Program-made: the position numbers and the translations under genes
In this document: piece by piece, positions 1 to 8,648 of the stretch
Numbering within the stretch: position 1 is the stretch's first letter
Layout of the letters: every line of letters starts with the position of its first letter
NCBI GenBank assembly: GCA_002423145.1
Contig: DIUU01000005.1
Span: 1 to 64,000 of the forward strand
Direction of reading: 5' to 3'
From: Acholeplasmataceae bacterium UBA6150
GTDB taxonomy: Bacteria; Bacillota_I; Bacilli_A; Acholeplasmatales; UBA5453
DNA: 64,000 nucleotides
Notes under the pieces: model-generated
Told to the model about the DNA's origin: nothing
Databases searched by the model: none
Seen by the model: only the letters and a program-made list of their open reading frames with translations

Positions 1-55
1 TAAATGATTACACTCGAAAGAGAACAGAACATGGCTTATGCAAGTTGACAAAAAT

Positions 56-82
56 AAAAACAGCTAATCAGCTGTTTTTTTT
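56..82 (+). terminator. Intrinsic terminator of a gene left of the window
   Basis: Stem CAGCT (61-65) with AGCTG (70-74) and loop AATC, flanked by A residues before and a run of eight T after. It reads on the plus strand, so it should end a gene that lies mostly left of the window. Bases 1-50 hold no convincing gene; a stop codon for that gene could be the TAA at 1-3 or the TGA at 5-7. Confidence 0.7.
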
Positions 83-92
83 ATCTTAATGT

Positions 93-124
93 AAAAAAAA
101 GATGCAACCATGTGATTGCATCTT
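93..124 (-). terminator. Intrinsic terminator of the 137-1063 lipoprotein gene
   Basis: Perfect 7-bp inverted repeat GATGCAA (101-107) / TTGCATC (116-122) with an 8-base loop. On the minus strand it is followed by eight T (complement of 93-100). It sits directly after the lipoprotein stop codon. Confidence 0.85.
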
Positions 125-136
125 CATTATTATTAA

Positions 137-1063
137 TTATTTATCAGCGTAAGCAAATAGTTTGTCTAATAAGTTGTAATAACCAGCAGTTCTGATTGTT
201 ACACCTGCAAGAGAGTCAACCATGACACCAGCTTTAGCACCAGCGCGGTCAGCGATTGGATCAACTGAACCATCCCAACCATTTGCGTTAACATAGTCAA
301 GGACTAATTGAATTTGTTCGTTCCATTCAAGAGTAGTTTTTTCAGTAGCAGAAGCTGTCCATGCACCACTTGCAAAAACCATCTTAGCTCCAACATTCTT
401 CATACCGTATGCTGCACCTAATTCTTGTTTAGTTTGAGCATTCCATACAAAAGTACCTGTAGCTTGAGTTCTTGTAGATTGTCTTACGTCGATTAGTAGA
501 TCAGAAATCTTGCCTTTTGCATCCACTTTCATAGTTGCAAAGTAGAAATCTGTGCTTGAGCAATAAATGGATGTAAATAGGCCTTCTTTAGCATTAGCAA
601 CTGCAGCTTTAGCAACTTCAGTGTATGCATTCTTAATGGTAACACCAGCCATACCGTCAACTGCGAATGCTTCGCCGATTGGAGTAGTGTCTAATGAATC
701 CACGCCATTTTTTAATAAATAAGCTTCAATTAAAGCGGCTTGTTCGTACCATTCTAATTGACCTTCCACTTTTGCCATACCATAAGCATCACCAAGTTCT
801 TTTTTGGTTTGAGCATTCCATGCCCATCTGTAAGCTAGTGTTTCAGCATTTTGAGTTCTTGTACCTTGACGAACGTCAATGTTGTACCCAACGATTTTAC
901 CTTTTTCAATGGTAACTGTTACGAATGTTACTTGTGGTTTATTGCTGCTTACTTCTAAGCTGTACGCTAAGAATTCGCCGTCAACTTTGAATTCCTTTTC
1001 TTGGCAAGCGGACAAGCCAAAAGCGGCTACTACGACAAGTAGTAATACCAAAATCTTTTTCAT
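137..1063 (-). CDS. Two-repeat FMN-binding-like lipoprotein (PplA-like candidate)
   Basis: A 308-residue exported lipoprotein: signal peptide with lipobox LSAC (Cys20) and a strong AGGAGG site upstream. The mature part is two tandem repeats (about residues 26-155 and 160-308). Each has IDVRQxTRTQ, then WNAQTKxELGxAYGM, a W(Y/N)EQ helix, and ends in D-x-x-A-G-V-T (Asp136 to Thr142, and Asp283 to Thr289). That end motif resembles the ApbE flavinylation consensus Dxx(S/T)GAT, with the acceptor Thr kept in both copies. Two-domain flavinylated lipoproteins such as Listeria PplA serve extracellular electron transfer; membership here is inferred from layout and motif only. No ApbE or NADH dehydrogenase partner lies in the window. 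Monocistronic, with its own promoter and terminator. Confidence 0.75.
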   Translation of the reverse strand: MKKILVLLLVVVAAFGLSACQEKEFKVDGEFLAYSLEVSSNKPQVTFVTVTIEKGKIVGYNIDVRQGTRTQNAETLAYRWAWNAQTKKELGDAYGMAKVEGQLEWYEQAALIEAYLLKNGVDSLDTTPIGEAFAVDGMAGVTIKNAYTEVAKAAVANAKEGLFTSIYCSSTDFYFATMKVDAKGKISDLLIDVRQSTRTQATGTFVWNAQTKQELGAAYGMKNVGAKMVFASGAWTASATEKTTLEWNEQIQLVLDYVNANGWDGSVDPIADRAGAKAGVMVDSLAGVTIRTAGYYNLLDKLFAYADK

Positions 1064-1101
1064 TATTAAATTCCTCCTATGAATTGATTTATTACGATAT
1101 T

Positions 1102-1130
1102 ATTATATCTTTTTGTCAACTAAAATGCAA
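1102..1130 (-). promoter_or_regulatory. Promoter of the lipoprotein gene
   Basis: On the minus strand TTGCAT (1130-1125), 17 bases, TATAAT (1107-1102), about 40 bases before the ATG. A TTGACA at 1118-1113 lies too close to this -10 to serve as its -35. Confidence 0.65.
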
Positions 1131-1152
1131 TGCTAATTGAAATCGACTTATG

Positions 1153-1166
1153 TGAAAACGTTTTAT
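1153..1166 (+). promoter_or_regulatory. cre-like palindrome between lipoprotein and lepA
   Basis: TGAAAACGTTTTAT matches 12 of 14 positions of the CcpA-type consensus TGWAANCGNTNWCA. It lies between the divergent promoters of the lipoprotein gene and lepA. A real CcpA/LacI-family operator is possible but unproven. Confidence 0.35.
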
Positions 1167-1197
1167 TTTTTTATGATTGCACAAAGAATGAAATATC

Positions 1198-1226
1198 TTG
1201 CTTATAACGGGGTAAAATGATAAAAT
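1198..1226 (+). promoter_or_regulatory. Promoter of lepA
   Basis: TTGCTT (1198-1203), 17 bases, TAAAAT (1221-1226), 20 bases before the start codon. A second TAAAAT at 1213-1218 is an alternative -10. Confidence 0.55.
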
Positions 1227-1245
1227 TTTAACGTTAGAAAGTGAT

Positions 1246-3078
1246 GTGCAAACCTTGAATAGACATGAAATATTAGAAAGACAAAAACGAATACGAAATT
1301 TTTCGATTATCGCGCATATTGACCATGGTAAATCCACCCTAGCCGATCGAATTCTCGAACAAACTCAAACCTATACTCAACGAGAAATGAAAGAACAAAT
1401 ATTGGATGGTATGGATCTTGAAAGAGAACGCGGTATTACCATAAAGCTGACAGCAGTTGAAATTGATTATCACGCTGAAGATGGCGAACTTTATACATTT
1501 CATTTAATCGATACCCCAGGACATGTTGACTTTACTTATGAGGTCTCCCGTTCACTCGCTGCCTGCGAGGGAGCGATTTTAGTTGTAGACGCTGCCCAAG
1601 GCATACAAGCTCAAACTTTAGCGAACGTCCACTTGGCATTACAAAATAATCTAGAAATCTTGCCTGTAATTAATAAAATAGATTTACCTAGTGCAAACCC
1701 TGAAAAAGTTAGAGCAGAAATTGAAGATGTCATCGGTATTCCAGCAGACCACGCGGTATTGGCCTCAGCAAAATCTGGTATTGGGATTAAAGAAATCATG
1801 GAACAAATTGTCGCACATATACCTGCGCCATCCGGATCCATTGATGAACCATTACAAGCACTTATCTTCGACTCCATATTTGATGCCTATCGCGGCGTTA
1901 TTCCATACATTAGAATAAAGAATGGTATCGTTCGAAAAGGCGATGTCATCGAAATGATGAGTAATGGAGCAACCTATGAAGTTATTGAAGTCGGTGTACA
2001 TGCTCCAAGAGAAGAAAAGCGCGAATTTTTAGCTGCTGGTGATGTAGGTTACCTCACTGCAGCCATCAAAACCATCAGCCATGTACGCGTAGGCGATACG
2101 ATTACACTTAAAAATAACCGTGCTAAACAAGCTTTACCTGGTTATCGTAAACTCAACCCAGTGGTATTCTGCGGCTTGTATCCAATCGATTCGTCTAAAT
2201 TCAATGAACTCAAAGATGCGTTGGATAAATTGGCGTTAAACGACGCCTCATTGGCATTTGAACCTGAAACCTCTCAAGCACTTGGATTTGGCTTTAGAAC
2301 GGGATTTTTAGGTCTATTGCATATGGAAGTCGTTCAAGAGCGTCTAGATCGAGAATTTGGAATTGAGCTTATTGCGACTGCACCTTCGGTTATCTACCGA
2401 GTTAATCTTACCAATGGTTCGCAGTTAGTCATTGATAATCCATCTAAACTACCTACCCCTCAAGAAATTGAATCGATTGAAGAACCTTATGTGACAGCAA
2501 CGATCATGTGTCCATCCGAATATGTTGGATCTGTTATGGAACTCGCACAACGCAAACGTGGACTATTCGTCGACATGAACTATCTAGATAAAACCCGTGT
2601 TGTCATCCATTATGAACTGCCATTATCCGAAATTGTTTATGATTTCTTTGATAAACTAAAATCATCCACACGTGGTTATGCTTCGTTTGATTATGAAATT
2701 GGCGAATACAAAGAATCACGACTTCAAAAGATGGATATCTTACTAAATGGCGATGTTGTCGATGCTTTATCCTTAATTGTACACCGTGATTTTGCCTATC
2801 AAAGAGGCAAAGTGATTTGTGAAAAATTAAAGGAAATGATTCCACGTCAAATGTTTGAAATCCCTGTACAAGCAGCGCTTGGTAATAAAATTATCGCGCG
2901 TGAAACCATAAAAGCGATGCGCAAAGACGTATTGGCTAAATGTTATGGTGGGGATATCTCACGTAAACGTAAACTATTAGAAAAACAAAAAGAAGGCAAA
3001 AAGAAGATGAAAGCTGTAGGTTCAGTCGATGTACCTCAAGAAGCATTCTTGGCTATTCTTTCAAACTCAGATGAATAA
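1246..3078 (+). CDS. lepA: Elongation factor 4 (LepA), ribosomal back-translocase GTPase
   Basis: Translational GTPase of 610 residues, the usual length for LepA. G-domain motifs are clear: AHIDHGKST (P-loop), DTPGHVDF and NKIDLP. The LepA-specific C-terminal end is present (RKRKLLEKQKEGKKKMK). LepA binds the ribosome and remodels the post-translocation state. The GTG at 1246 follows a weak GTGAT-type ribosome site; an in-frame TTG at 1255 would give MNRHEILERQ and is a possible true start. Stands alone, with its own promoter and terminator. Confidence 0.96.
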   Translation: MQTLNRHEILERQKRIRNFSIIAHIDHGKSTLADRILEQTQTYTQREMKEQILDGMDLERERGITIKLTAVEIDYHAEDGELYTFHLIDTPGHVDFTYEVSRSLAACEGAILVVDAAQGIQAQTLANVHLALQNNLEILPVINKIDLPSANPEKVRAEIEDVIGIPADHAVLASAKSGIGIKEIMEQIVAHIPAPSGSIDEPLQALIFDSIFDAYRGVIPYIRIKNGIVRKGDVIEMMSNGATYEVIEVGVHAPREEKREFLAAGDVGYLTAAIKTISHVRVGDTITLKNNRAKQALPGYRKLNPVVFCGLYPIDSSKFNELKDALDKLALNDASLAFEPETSQALGFGFRTGFLGLLHMEVVQERLDREFGIELIATAPSVIYRVNLTNGSQLVIDNPSKLPTPQEIESIEEPYVTATIMCPSEYVGSVMELAQRKRGLFVDMNYLDKTRVVIHYELPLSEIVYDFFDKLKSSTRGYASFDYEIGEYKESRLQKMDILLNGDVVDALSLIVHRDFAYQRGKVICEKLKEMIPRQMFEIPVQAALGNKIIARETIKAMRKDVLAKCYGGDISRKRKLLEKQKEGKKKMKAVGSVDVPQEAFLAILSNSDE

Positions 3079-3102
3079 CATCCCAAATTGGGATGTTTTT
3101 TT
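3079..3102 (+). terminator. Terminator of lepA
   Basis: Inverted repeat CATCCC (3079-3084) / GGGATG (3090-3095), then seven T. It begins at the base after the lepA stop codon. Confidence 0.9.
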
Positions 3103-3150
3103 ATTTTACAATAAATTTTAACAAATCATATATATAATAATCTACGTATC

Positions 3151-3164
3151 TGAAAGCGTTTACG
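3151..3164 (+). promoter_or_regulatory. cre-like operator, distal copy
   Basis: TGAAAGCGTTTACG matches 13 of 14 positions of TGWAANCGNTNWCA. Such sites bind CcpA or other LacI-family repressors. It lies about 200 bases upstream of the -10 box. Confidence 0.5.
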
Positions 3165-3259
3165 GCGAACTAATTGAATCTTTGTATATGTAAAAAACTG
3201 CTATTTTCATATTGATTTTCCATATTTTTACTATATGAATATCCCTTTTTTATGCGATA

Positions 3260-3347
3260 AAGTCGTATGTATTAGATTTATTACTATATGTGTATTTCTA
3301 TGCAATGTAAAAAACACATTTTTCATTGTTTTAAGTCATATGTGTTT
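3260..3347 (+). repeat. Repeated motif upstream of araC, possible regulator sites
   Basis: AAGTCGTATGTATTA (3260-3274) and AAGTCATATGTGTTT (3333-3347) differ at only three positions, with a weaker copy CTATATGTGTATTTC near 3285-3299. AraC-family proteins often bind direct repeats beside the promoter, so these are candidate sites for the adjacent regulator. Inference. Confidence 0.35.
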
Positions 3348-3362
3348 ATCTAAGGTGCATGG

Positions 3363-3391
3363 TATAATCAAAATATATGTAAGCGTTTTAT
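3363..3391 (+). promoter_or_regulatory. Promoter -10 box with overlapping downstream cre-like operator
   Basis: TATAAT at 3363-3368 has no good -35, as expected for an activator-dependent promoter. TGTAAGCGTTTTAT (3378-3391) matches 12 of 14 cre positions and sits at the likely start of transcription, a roadblock position for a repressor. Confidence 0.5.
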
Positions 3392-3420
3392 CCATTATAA
3401 TGAAAGTGTAGGTGGAATGT

Positions 3421-4251
3421 ATGAACGAGTTTGATGGTCTTTTAGTAGCGAATTTTACAGAATTATCCTTACGAGAATGTGGTAGAGAAAAGTGTCAGCC
3501 TGATAAGCGGATTTTAATGGACATCAAACCCCATCATATTTTCCATTATGTTTTATATGGATCCGGTGTATTTATCCTTGATGCAAAAAAATACTACCTC
3601 AAAAAAGGGGATTTATTTTACGTTCCACCAGGTCACACTGCACAATATTATCCCGATGCAAATGACCCATGGATATATGTATGGATTGGATTCAGTGGAT
3701 CTCGATCAGAAGATTACATAAAAAGAATTAACTTATCCCTTGAACAGCCCATATATCATGATTCGAAATCACTAGAACTCAAGTCTTTATTTAATGATTT
3801 AGCAGATAAATACAATCACTCTAAGTATTTAACATTGGAATCTTTATCTGTTTTCATGAGTATTTTGTATCTTATGTTAATAAGTAATCACAAAAAGGAC
3901 GTGTTGTTGAGTTCTAAAGAAACCCATATTCGGATGGCTAAACAATTCATGGAAAACAATTTTCAATTTAAGATTAAGATTACAGATATCGCAAGTGCCT
4001 TATCGTTGAGTCCTAATTATTTAGCAAACATATTTAAAGAACAACTTGGTATTTCACCCAAGGAGTACTTGACAGAGACACGCATGCAAAAGGCGAGTCA
4101 ATACTTAATCAATTCGCATATGTCAATCAAGGAAATAGCGTCAAAAGTTGGCTATGACAATGCCTTGCATTTCTCAGCTGAATTCAAACGTGTTAAGAAG
4201 GTTTCGCCTTCACTATACCAAAAAAACAACCAACTATCGGAGGAATTATGA
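3421..4251 (+). CDS. AraC-family transcriptional regulator of the galactan locus
   Basis: 276 residues. The N-terminal half is a cupin-like sensor domain (about residues 15-140, with PPGHTAQYYP), and the C-terminal 100 residues form two helix-turn-helix units (ITDIASALSLSPNYLANIFK and IKEIASKVGYDN). The ATG at 3421 is preferred over an in-frame GTG at 3412, because that GTG lies inside the ribosome site AGGTGG. The stop overlaps the start of the endo-galactanase gene (ATGA), so regulator and enzyme are co-transcribed. Likely an activator that responds to galactan sugars; the ligand is inferred from the neighbours. Confidence 0.88.
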   Translation: MNEFDGLLVANFTELSLRECGREKCQPDKRILMDIKPHHIFHYVLYGSGVFILDAKKYYLKKGDLFYVPPGHTAQYYPDANDPWIYVWIGFSGSRSEDYIKRINLSLEQPIYHDSKSLELKSLFNDLADKYNHSKYLTLESLSVFMSILYLMLISNHKKDVLLSSKETHIRMAKQFMENNFQFKIKITDIASALSLSPNYLANIFKEQLGISPKEYLTETRMQKASQYLINSHMSIKEIASKVGYDNALHFSAEFKRVKKVSPSLYQKNNQLSEEL

Positions 4252-6296
4252 AAAAACGAATATTATTATTGACTGTTGTTGCCTTATCCATATCAGTGTT
4301 GTGGGGTTGTCAATCCAAAGCTTACGTGGATTATATCGATCAACCTGTCACCTATACGCCAACCATTGGTAGCAAGAGAAATACTGAGTCTATTGCGGAT
4401 TTAAAGTTCATTTATAACGATGAAACAGCAGATCAAATTCAAGTATTGCCAGTTGATTTGGATGATGATTTTATCATTGGTGTAGATATGTCTTCCATTA
4501 TGGATGTTTTAAACAAAGGCGGCGTCTTCTATAACGCCAACGGTGAAGAACAAGACGTGTTTGAGATTCTGAAGGATTATGGCGTCAATTATGTCAGAAT
4601 TCGTTTGTGGCATAACCCTAAAAATGACAATGGATTAGGTTTTGGTGGTGGGAACAACGATACATTGACTGGTATTGAAATTGCGAAAAAAGCAGCTCGT
4701 GTAGGGATGCGCATCGCACTTGATTTCCACTACAGTGACTTTTGGGCAGACCCATCAAAACAAAGTATCCCACGGGCTTGGGAAGGTTTTACAGATGAAC
4801 AGGTCGTTGATGCAATATATGAATATACAAAAGAAACACTCAAAGCATTTGAAAAAGCTGGGGTTAGACCCCACATGGTTCAAATTGGTAATGAAATCAA
4901 TAACGGCATGGTTTACCCTAACGGGAATATTGCAACTAGAGGCTATCGACGCCTAGCGATGTTTCTAAATGCTGGTATCCAAGCGGTTAAAGAAATCAGT
5001 CCTACCATTAAAACTGTCATTCATTTGGCAGAAGGGGCATCAGAACAACGTTTAATCTACTTTTTCGATAAAATGCTCGAAAATAATGTTGAGTTTGATA
5101 TCATCGGATTATCTTATTATTCATTTTGGCATGGTACGCTAACACAGTTTGAGCAAACCTTAAAAGCATTAGAATCCAGATATACCCAACAAATTGCTGT
5201 AATGGAATATTCATATGGATACACAGATTACAGTAATGAATTCTCAGCCAACATTTATTCTTCAGAAATGGAATCTGAAGGTGGTTATAAAACCTCGATG
5301 CAAGGACAAGCAAGCTACATAAGAGATGTAAATGCGGCAATCGCATCCATTGAATCCGGTATCGGTTCATTTTATTGGGAACCTGCCTGGTTAGCTGTAA
5401 GTGGTGCTGGTTGGGCTAGTAGTGGTGCCATTGAATACCTAACTGCTCAAGGCGACGATACCTCATCCATTGGTAAAGCATCCTGGGCAAATCAAGCATT
5501 ATTTAGTTTTTCCGGCAAAGTATTACCTAGCATTAATGTCTTTAACTGGATGAAATCATCAACATTTGATGATGAAAGAATTGAAACACTAGAAACCAAT
5601 TTATCGGTGGTCATCAATATTCGTTCAAATGAAACTTTACCCACACATACCGTTGCTTTTACTTCACTAGATCGTCGAACACTGGTTCCAATTTCATGGA
5701 ATGCCAGTGAATTATCCCAAATACAAGGTGCTGGTATGTACACTGTAACTGGTACGGTTGTGAATGGAAATCAAAGTTTGGTCGTCACCTGTGTGGTAGA
5801 GGCTTATGAGAATTATTTGATTAATGGCAGTTTTGAAGAAGGTGGGAAAGTCACCGCCGATGTCAAAGATTTTTCTTTAGTTACTGGTTGGTCTGTGAAT
5901 CAAACAGTCAATGGTTCTGTAAAAATCGAAAGTAAAAACCCGCGCACAGCAGATAATAATGGCCACAATAATTTAAATATTTGGGCATCTGCCGCTTATG
6001 AATTTTCAGTTTATCAAACAGTCACTTTAGAACCCGGTACCTATACCTTAGTTGTCTATGGACGTAGTGCTATGAACGGTGAAGTTAATCGACCAACCGT
6101 TAACTTATATGTGTCACAAGGATTAAACACCCTTAAAGAACAAGCTTTTATTTATGGTGTTTCTTGGAGTGACTGGCAAAAGAATGAAATGACGTTTACC
6201 ATTACAGAGACCCTAACTGTAAATATAGGTCTTCGCGGTTTTGGAGCAGCAACTGCGTGGGCTCATTTTGATGATTTTGCTCTAAAATCCAACTAG
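4248..6296 (+). CDS. ganB: Surface-anchored arabinogalactan endo-beta-1,4-galactanase (GH53)
   Basis: 682-residue lipoprotein (lipobox LWGC) that cuts beta-1,4-galactan, the side chain of pectic rhamnogalacturonan I. The GH53 domain runs from about residue 75 to 415: FIIGVDMSS, VNYVRIRLWH, DFHYSDFWADP, the acid/base Glu216 in QIGNEINNG and the nucleophile Glu320 in VMEYSYGYT. It is followed by a small Ig-like linker domain (about 435-510) and a C-terminal carbohydrate-binding-like beta-sandwich (NLxNGSFEEGG type, about 515-682), similar in style to the galactan-binding modules that often accompany GH53. Anchoring to the membrane makes sense in a cell without a wall. Strong ribosome site; overlaps the regulator stop by 4 bases. 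Confidence 0.93.
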   Translation: MKKRILLLTVVALSISVLWGCQSKAYVDYIDQPVTYTPTIGSKRNTESIADLKFIYNDETADQIQVLPVDLDDDFIIGVDMSSIMDVLNKGGVFYNANGEEQDVFEILKDYGVNYVRIRLWHNPKNDNGLGFGGGNNDTLTGIEIAKKAARVGMRIALDFHYSDFWADPSKQSIPRAWEGFTDEQVVDAIYEYTKETLKAFEKAGVRPHMVQIGNEINNGMVYPNGNIATRGYRRLAMFLNAGIQAVKEISPTIKTVIHLAEGASEQRLIYFFDKMLENNVEFDIIGLSYYSFWHGTLTQFEQTLKALESRYTQQIAVMEYSYGYTDYSNEFSANIYSSEMESEGGYKTSMQGQASYIRDVNAAIASIESGIGSFYWEPAWLAVSGAGWASSGAIEYLTAQGDDTSSIGKASWANQALFSFSGKVLPSINVFNWMKSSTFDDERIETLETNLSVVINIRSNETLPTHTVAFTSLDRRTLVPISWNASELSQIQGAGMYTVTGTVVNGNQSLVVTCVVEAYENYLINGSFEEGGKVTADVKDFSLVTGWSVNQTVNGSVKIESKNPRTADNNGHNNLNIWASAAYEFSVYQTVTLEPGTYTLVVYGRSAMNGEVNRPTVNLYVSQGLNTLKEQAFIYGVSWSDWQKNEMTFTITETLTVNIGLRGFGAATAWAHFDDFALKSN

Positions 6297-6304
6297 GTGA
6301 CCCT

Positions 6305-8596
6305 ATGAGAATAATAACGCCAATCAATTTTGGATGGCGATTCGGGCGTAAAAGTGAAGCAATGCAGGGAAATACCATCGATGAATCTACTATGGAAATT
6401 GTCGATATACCTCATAGCAATGCGAAATTAGGCTTTAACAATTACACAGAATCGATATATCAATTTGAAAGTATATATAAAAAAGAAGTATGGATCCAAT
6501 TACTACCGAATAAACGTCATTTCATACGCTTTGAAGGTGTATTACATCAAGCGAAAATCTACATAAATAATCATTTTATTGGGCTTCATCAAGGGGGATA
6601 TACTGCATTCGAATTGGAAGTCACCGCCTATGTGGTTGATGGCTCAAATAACCTAATGGTTGAAGTGGATTCGCGAGAAACATTAAACATACCCCCATTT
6701 GGAAAAACAATCGATTATTTGACCTATGGTGGCATTTATCGTGAAGTCTATTGGATTGAAACACCCTTACATCGAATTAAACACGTTAAAGTTACTCTAT
6801 TAGACGCATTAACCAATCCTAAACTGCATTTCCATGTGGATACCGATGGTGGTAATCAGGTGAATATTCAATTGCTTAAATCGGATGTACTTATCCATGA
6901 ACAGTCTTATCCAGTACATGATTCGATGATCATGCAACCTAAAATAGAGTTATGGGATATCGATCATCCACATATGTATACCGTTAGAGTCGTATTGGAT
7001 CATATGGATGACTATGTTTTTAAAACAGGATTTAAACATAGTATTTTCCAAGAAGATGGTTTTTATCTCAATGGTAAAAAAATTAAAATTATTGGTTTAA
7101 ATCGTCATCAAATTTACCCATATGTTGGCTATGCAATGCCAAAAAATGGTCAAATTAGTGATGCGAAAATATTAAAATCCTTGGGTAATGCAGTCAGAAC
7201 ATCGCACTATCCACAGAGTAAACATTTTCTAGATGCGTGTGATGAATTGGGATTATTGGTATTCACAGAAGCGCCTGGATGGCAATATGTGGGCGATGCA
7301 TCTTGGCAACAAAGTTATTTAAATCAAGTCAAAGAAATGATTATTGAACAACAACACCATCCATCCATAATCTTATGGGGTGTTAGGGTAAATGAGTCGG
7401 GAGATTATAAAGATTTATATCAGGCATCCAATTCATTGGCTAAACACTTAGATGATAGACAAACCGGCGGTGTTCGCTGTTTCAGTTTTAGTGAACAATA
7501 CGAAGATGTCTATACCTATAATGATTTTTATCATAACGGCACCAATGGTTATGCAAAACCACTCCATGAAATTATCCATAAACCAACACCTTACTTAATA
7601 ACTGAGTTTAATGGGCACATGTTTCCGACAAAGTCTTTTGATACACCCTCACGACAACTAGAACATGCATTGCGTTACGCACACATATTAAACAACCATA
7701 TGGGAAATCCAAAAATCGCAGGCAGTTTTGGTTGGCAGTTTGTGGATTACAACACCCACGAGCAATTTGGTAGTGGAGACCATGTGTGCTATCACGGCAT
7801 CATGGACGCTTTTAGATTACCTAAACCCGCGGCAAGCATTTATTCATCACAAATGGAAAAACCGTACTTATCGATACTTAATAGTGCAGATATTGGTGAT
7901 TATGATGCTGGATTCATTGATTCGTTTGTAATAGCTACCAACTGTGAATACATTGAAGTATATCAAAACGATCGATTTGTTGGTAAATATTATCCTGATT
8001 ATCATCAATTTCCGCACTTGAAGCATCCTCCAATCATTATCGATGATTTATATGGGGATGCCTATGAAGATTTGAATCTATCCAAAACAAGGATTGAAGA
8101 GCTCAAAAATATCGCTAAGGATCTAGCAAAACGCGGGGGATTGGATAAATTGACTGCACAGGATGAATACAACCCTGAAGATATTCAATTGGCGTGGCAA
8201 ATGTATGGAAAATATATCGCTAATTGGGGTTCACTATCGTTTCTCTATACCATTAAGGGTTTTCATCCAAAAGCCGATTTGACTAGAAAATTAGGACCTT
8301 ATAAAAATTACACCATCGTCGTTGACATGGAGCATACCGAAATTTATATAGAGGATACCTTTGATGTCAGCCGAATTGAAATTCAAGCTGTAGACGATTT
8401 AGGCAATTTAAAGCCATACGCTTTTGATGTGATTTCAATTCAAACAAATTCAGTCCTAGAGGTGATTGGTGAGACTTATGTTTCCCTGATTGGTGGTAAA
8501 CGGACTATTTGGGTGAGAACGAAAGAAAAAGGTATTGGAATAGTTCAAATCACACATAAAAATAGTGTGATTGAAAAACATATTCACGTTAATTAA
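6305..8596 (+). CDS. Cytoplasmic beta-galactosidase (GH2)
   Basis: 763 residues with no signal peptide, so it probably hydrolyses imported galacto-oligosaccharides to galactose. GH2 domains in order: N-terminal jelly roll (about 1-150, ending YGGIYREVYW), immunoglobulin-like domain (about 155-245), TIM barrel (about 250-540) with KIIGLNRHQIYP, VRTSHYPQ, acid/base Glu364 in RVNESGD and nucleophile Glu434 in ITEFNGH, then C-terminal beta domains. The fold and catalytic pair are clear. Galactosidase rather than glucuronidase or mannosidase activity is inferred from the galactan context. In many bacteria this position is held by a GH42 enzyme (GanA); here a GH2 replaces it. Confidence 0.87.
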   Translation: MRIITPINFGWRFGRKSEAMQGNTIDESTMEIVDIPHSNAKLGFNNYTESIYQFESIYKKEVWIQLLPNKRHFIRFEGVLHQAKIYINNHFIGLHQGGYTAFELEVTAYVVDGSNNLMVEVDSRETLNIPPFGKTIDYLTYGGIYREVYWIETPLHRIKHVKVTLLDALTNPKLHFHVDTDGGNQVNIQLLKSDVLIHEQSYPVHDSMIMQPKIELWDIDHPHMYTVRVVLDHMDDYVFKTGFKHSIFQEDGFYLNGKKIKIIGLNRHQIYPYVGYAMPKNGQISDAKILKSLGNAVRTSHYPQSKHFLDACDELGLLVFTEAPGWQYVGDASWQQSYLNQVKEMIIEQQHHPSIILWGVRVNESGDYKDLYQASNSLAKHLDDRQTGGVRCFSFSEQYEDVYTYNDFYHNGTNGYAKPLHEIIHKPTPYLITEFNGHMFPTKSFDTPSRQLEHALRYAHILNNHMGNPKIAGSFGWQFVDYNTHEQFGSGDHVCYHGIMDAFRLPKPAASIYSSQMEKPYLSILNSADIGDYDAGFIDSFVIATNCEYIEVYQNDRFVGKYYPDYHQFPHLKHPPIIIDDLYGDAYEDLNLSKTRIEELKNIAKDLAKRGGLDKLTAQDEYNPEDIQLAWQMYGKYIANWGSLSFLYTIKGFHPKADLTRKLGPYKNYTIVVDMEHTEIYIEDTFDVSRIEIQAVDDLGNLKPYAFDVISIQTNSVLEVIGETYVSLIGGKRTIWVRTKEKGIGIVQITHKNSVIEKHIHVN

Positions 8597-8648
8597 ATCT
8601 AAAACTAAACCTGAGTTTAGTAAAAATAGAGGAGAAAAAGGAGAAAAA

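Larger units (their letters stand above)
3103..3411 (+). promoter_or_regulatory. Regulatory region of the galactan locus
   Basis: About 310 AT-rich bases without a gene. It contains a cre-like site, three related repeats near the promoter, a good -10 box and a second cre-like site just downstream of it, each listed separately. This is the expected control region for the araC-led sugar operon. Confidence 0.6.

Noticed and set aside
1113..1118. TTGACA on the minus strand as -35 of the lipoprotein gene
   Set aside because: Only six bases from the good TATAAT; TTGCAT at 1130-1125 with 17-base spacing fits better.
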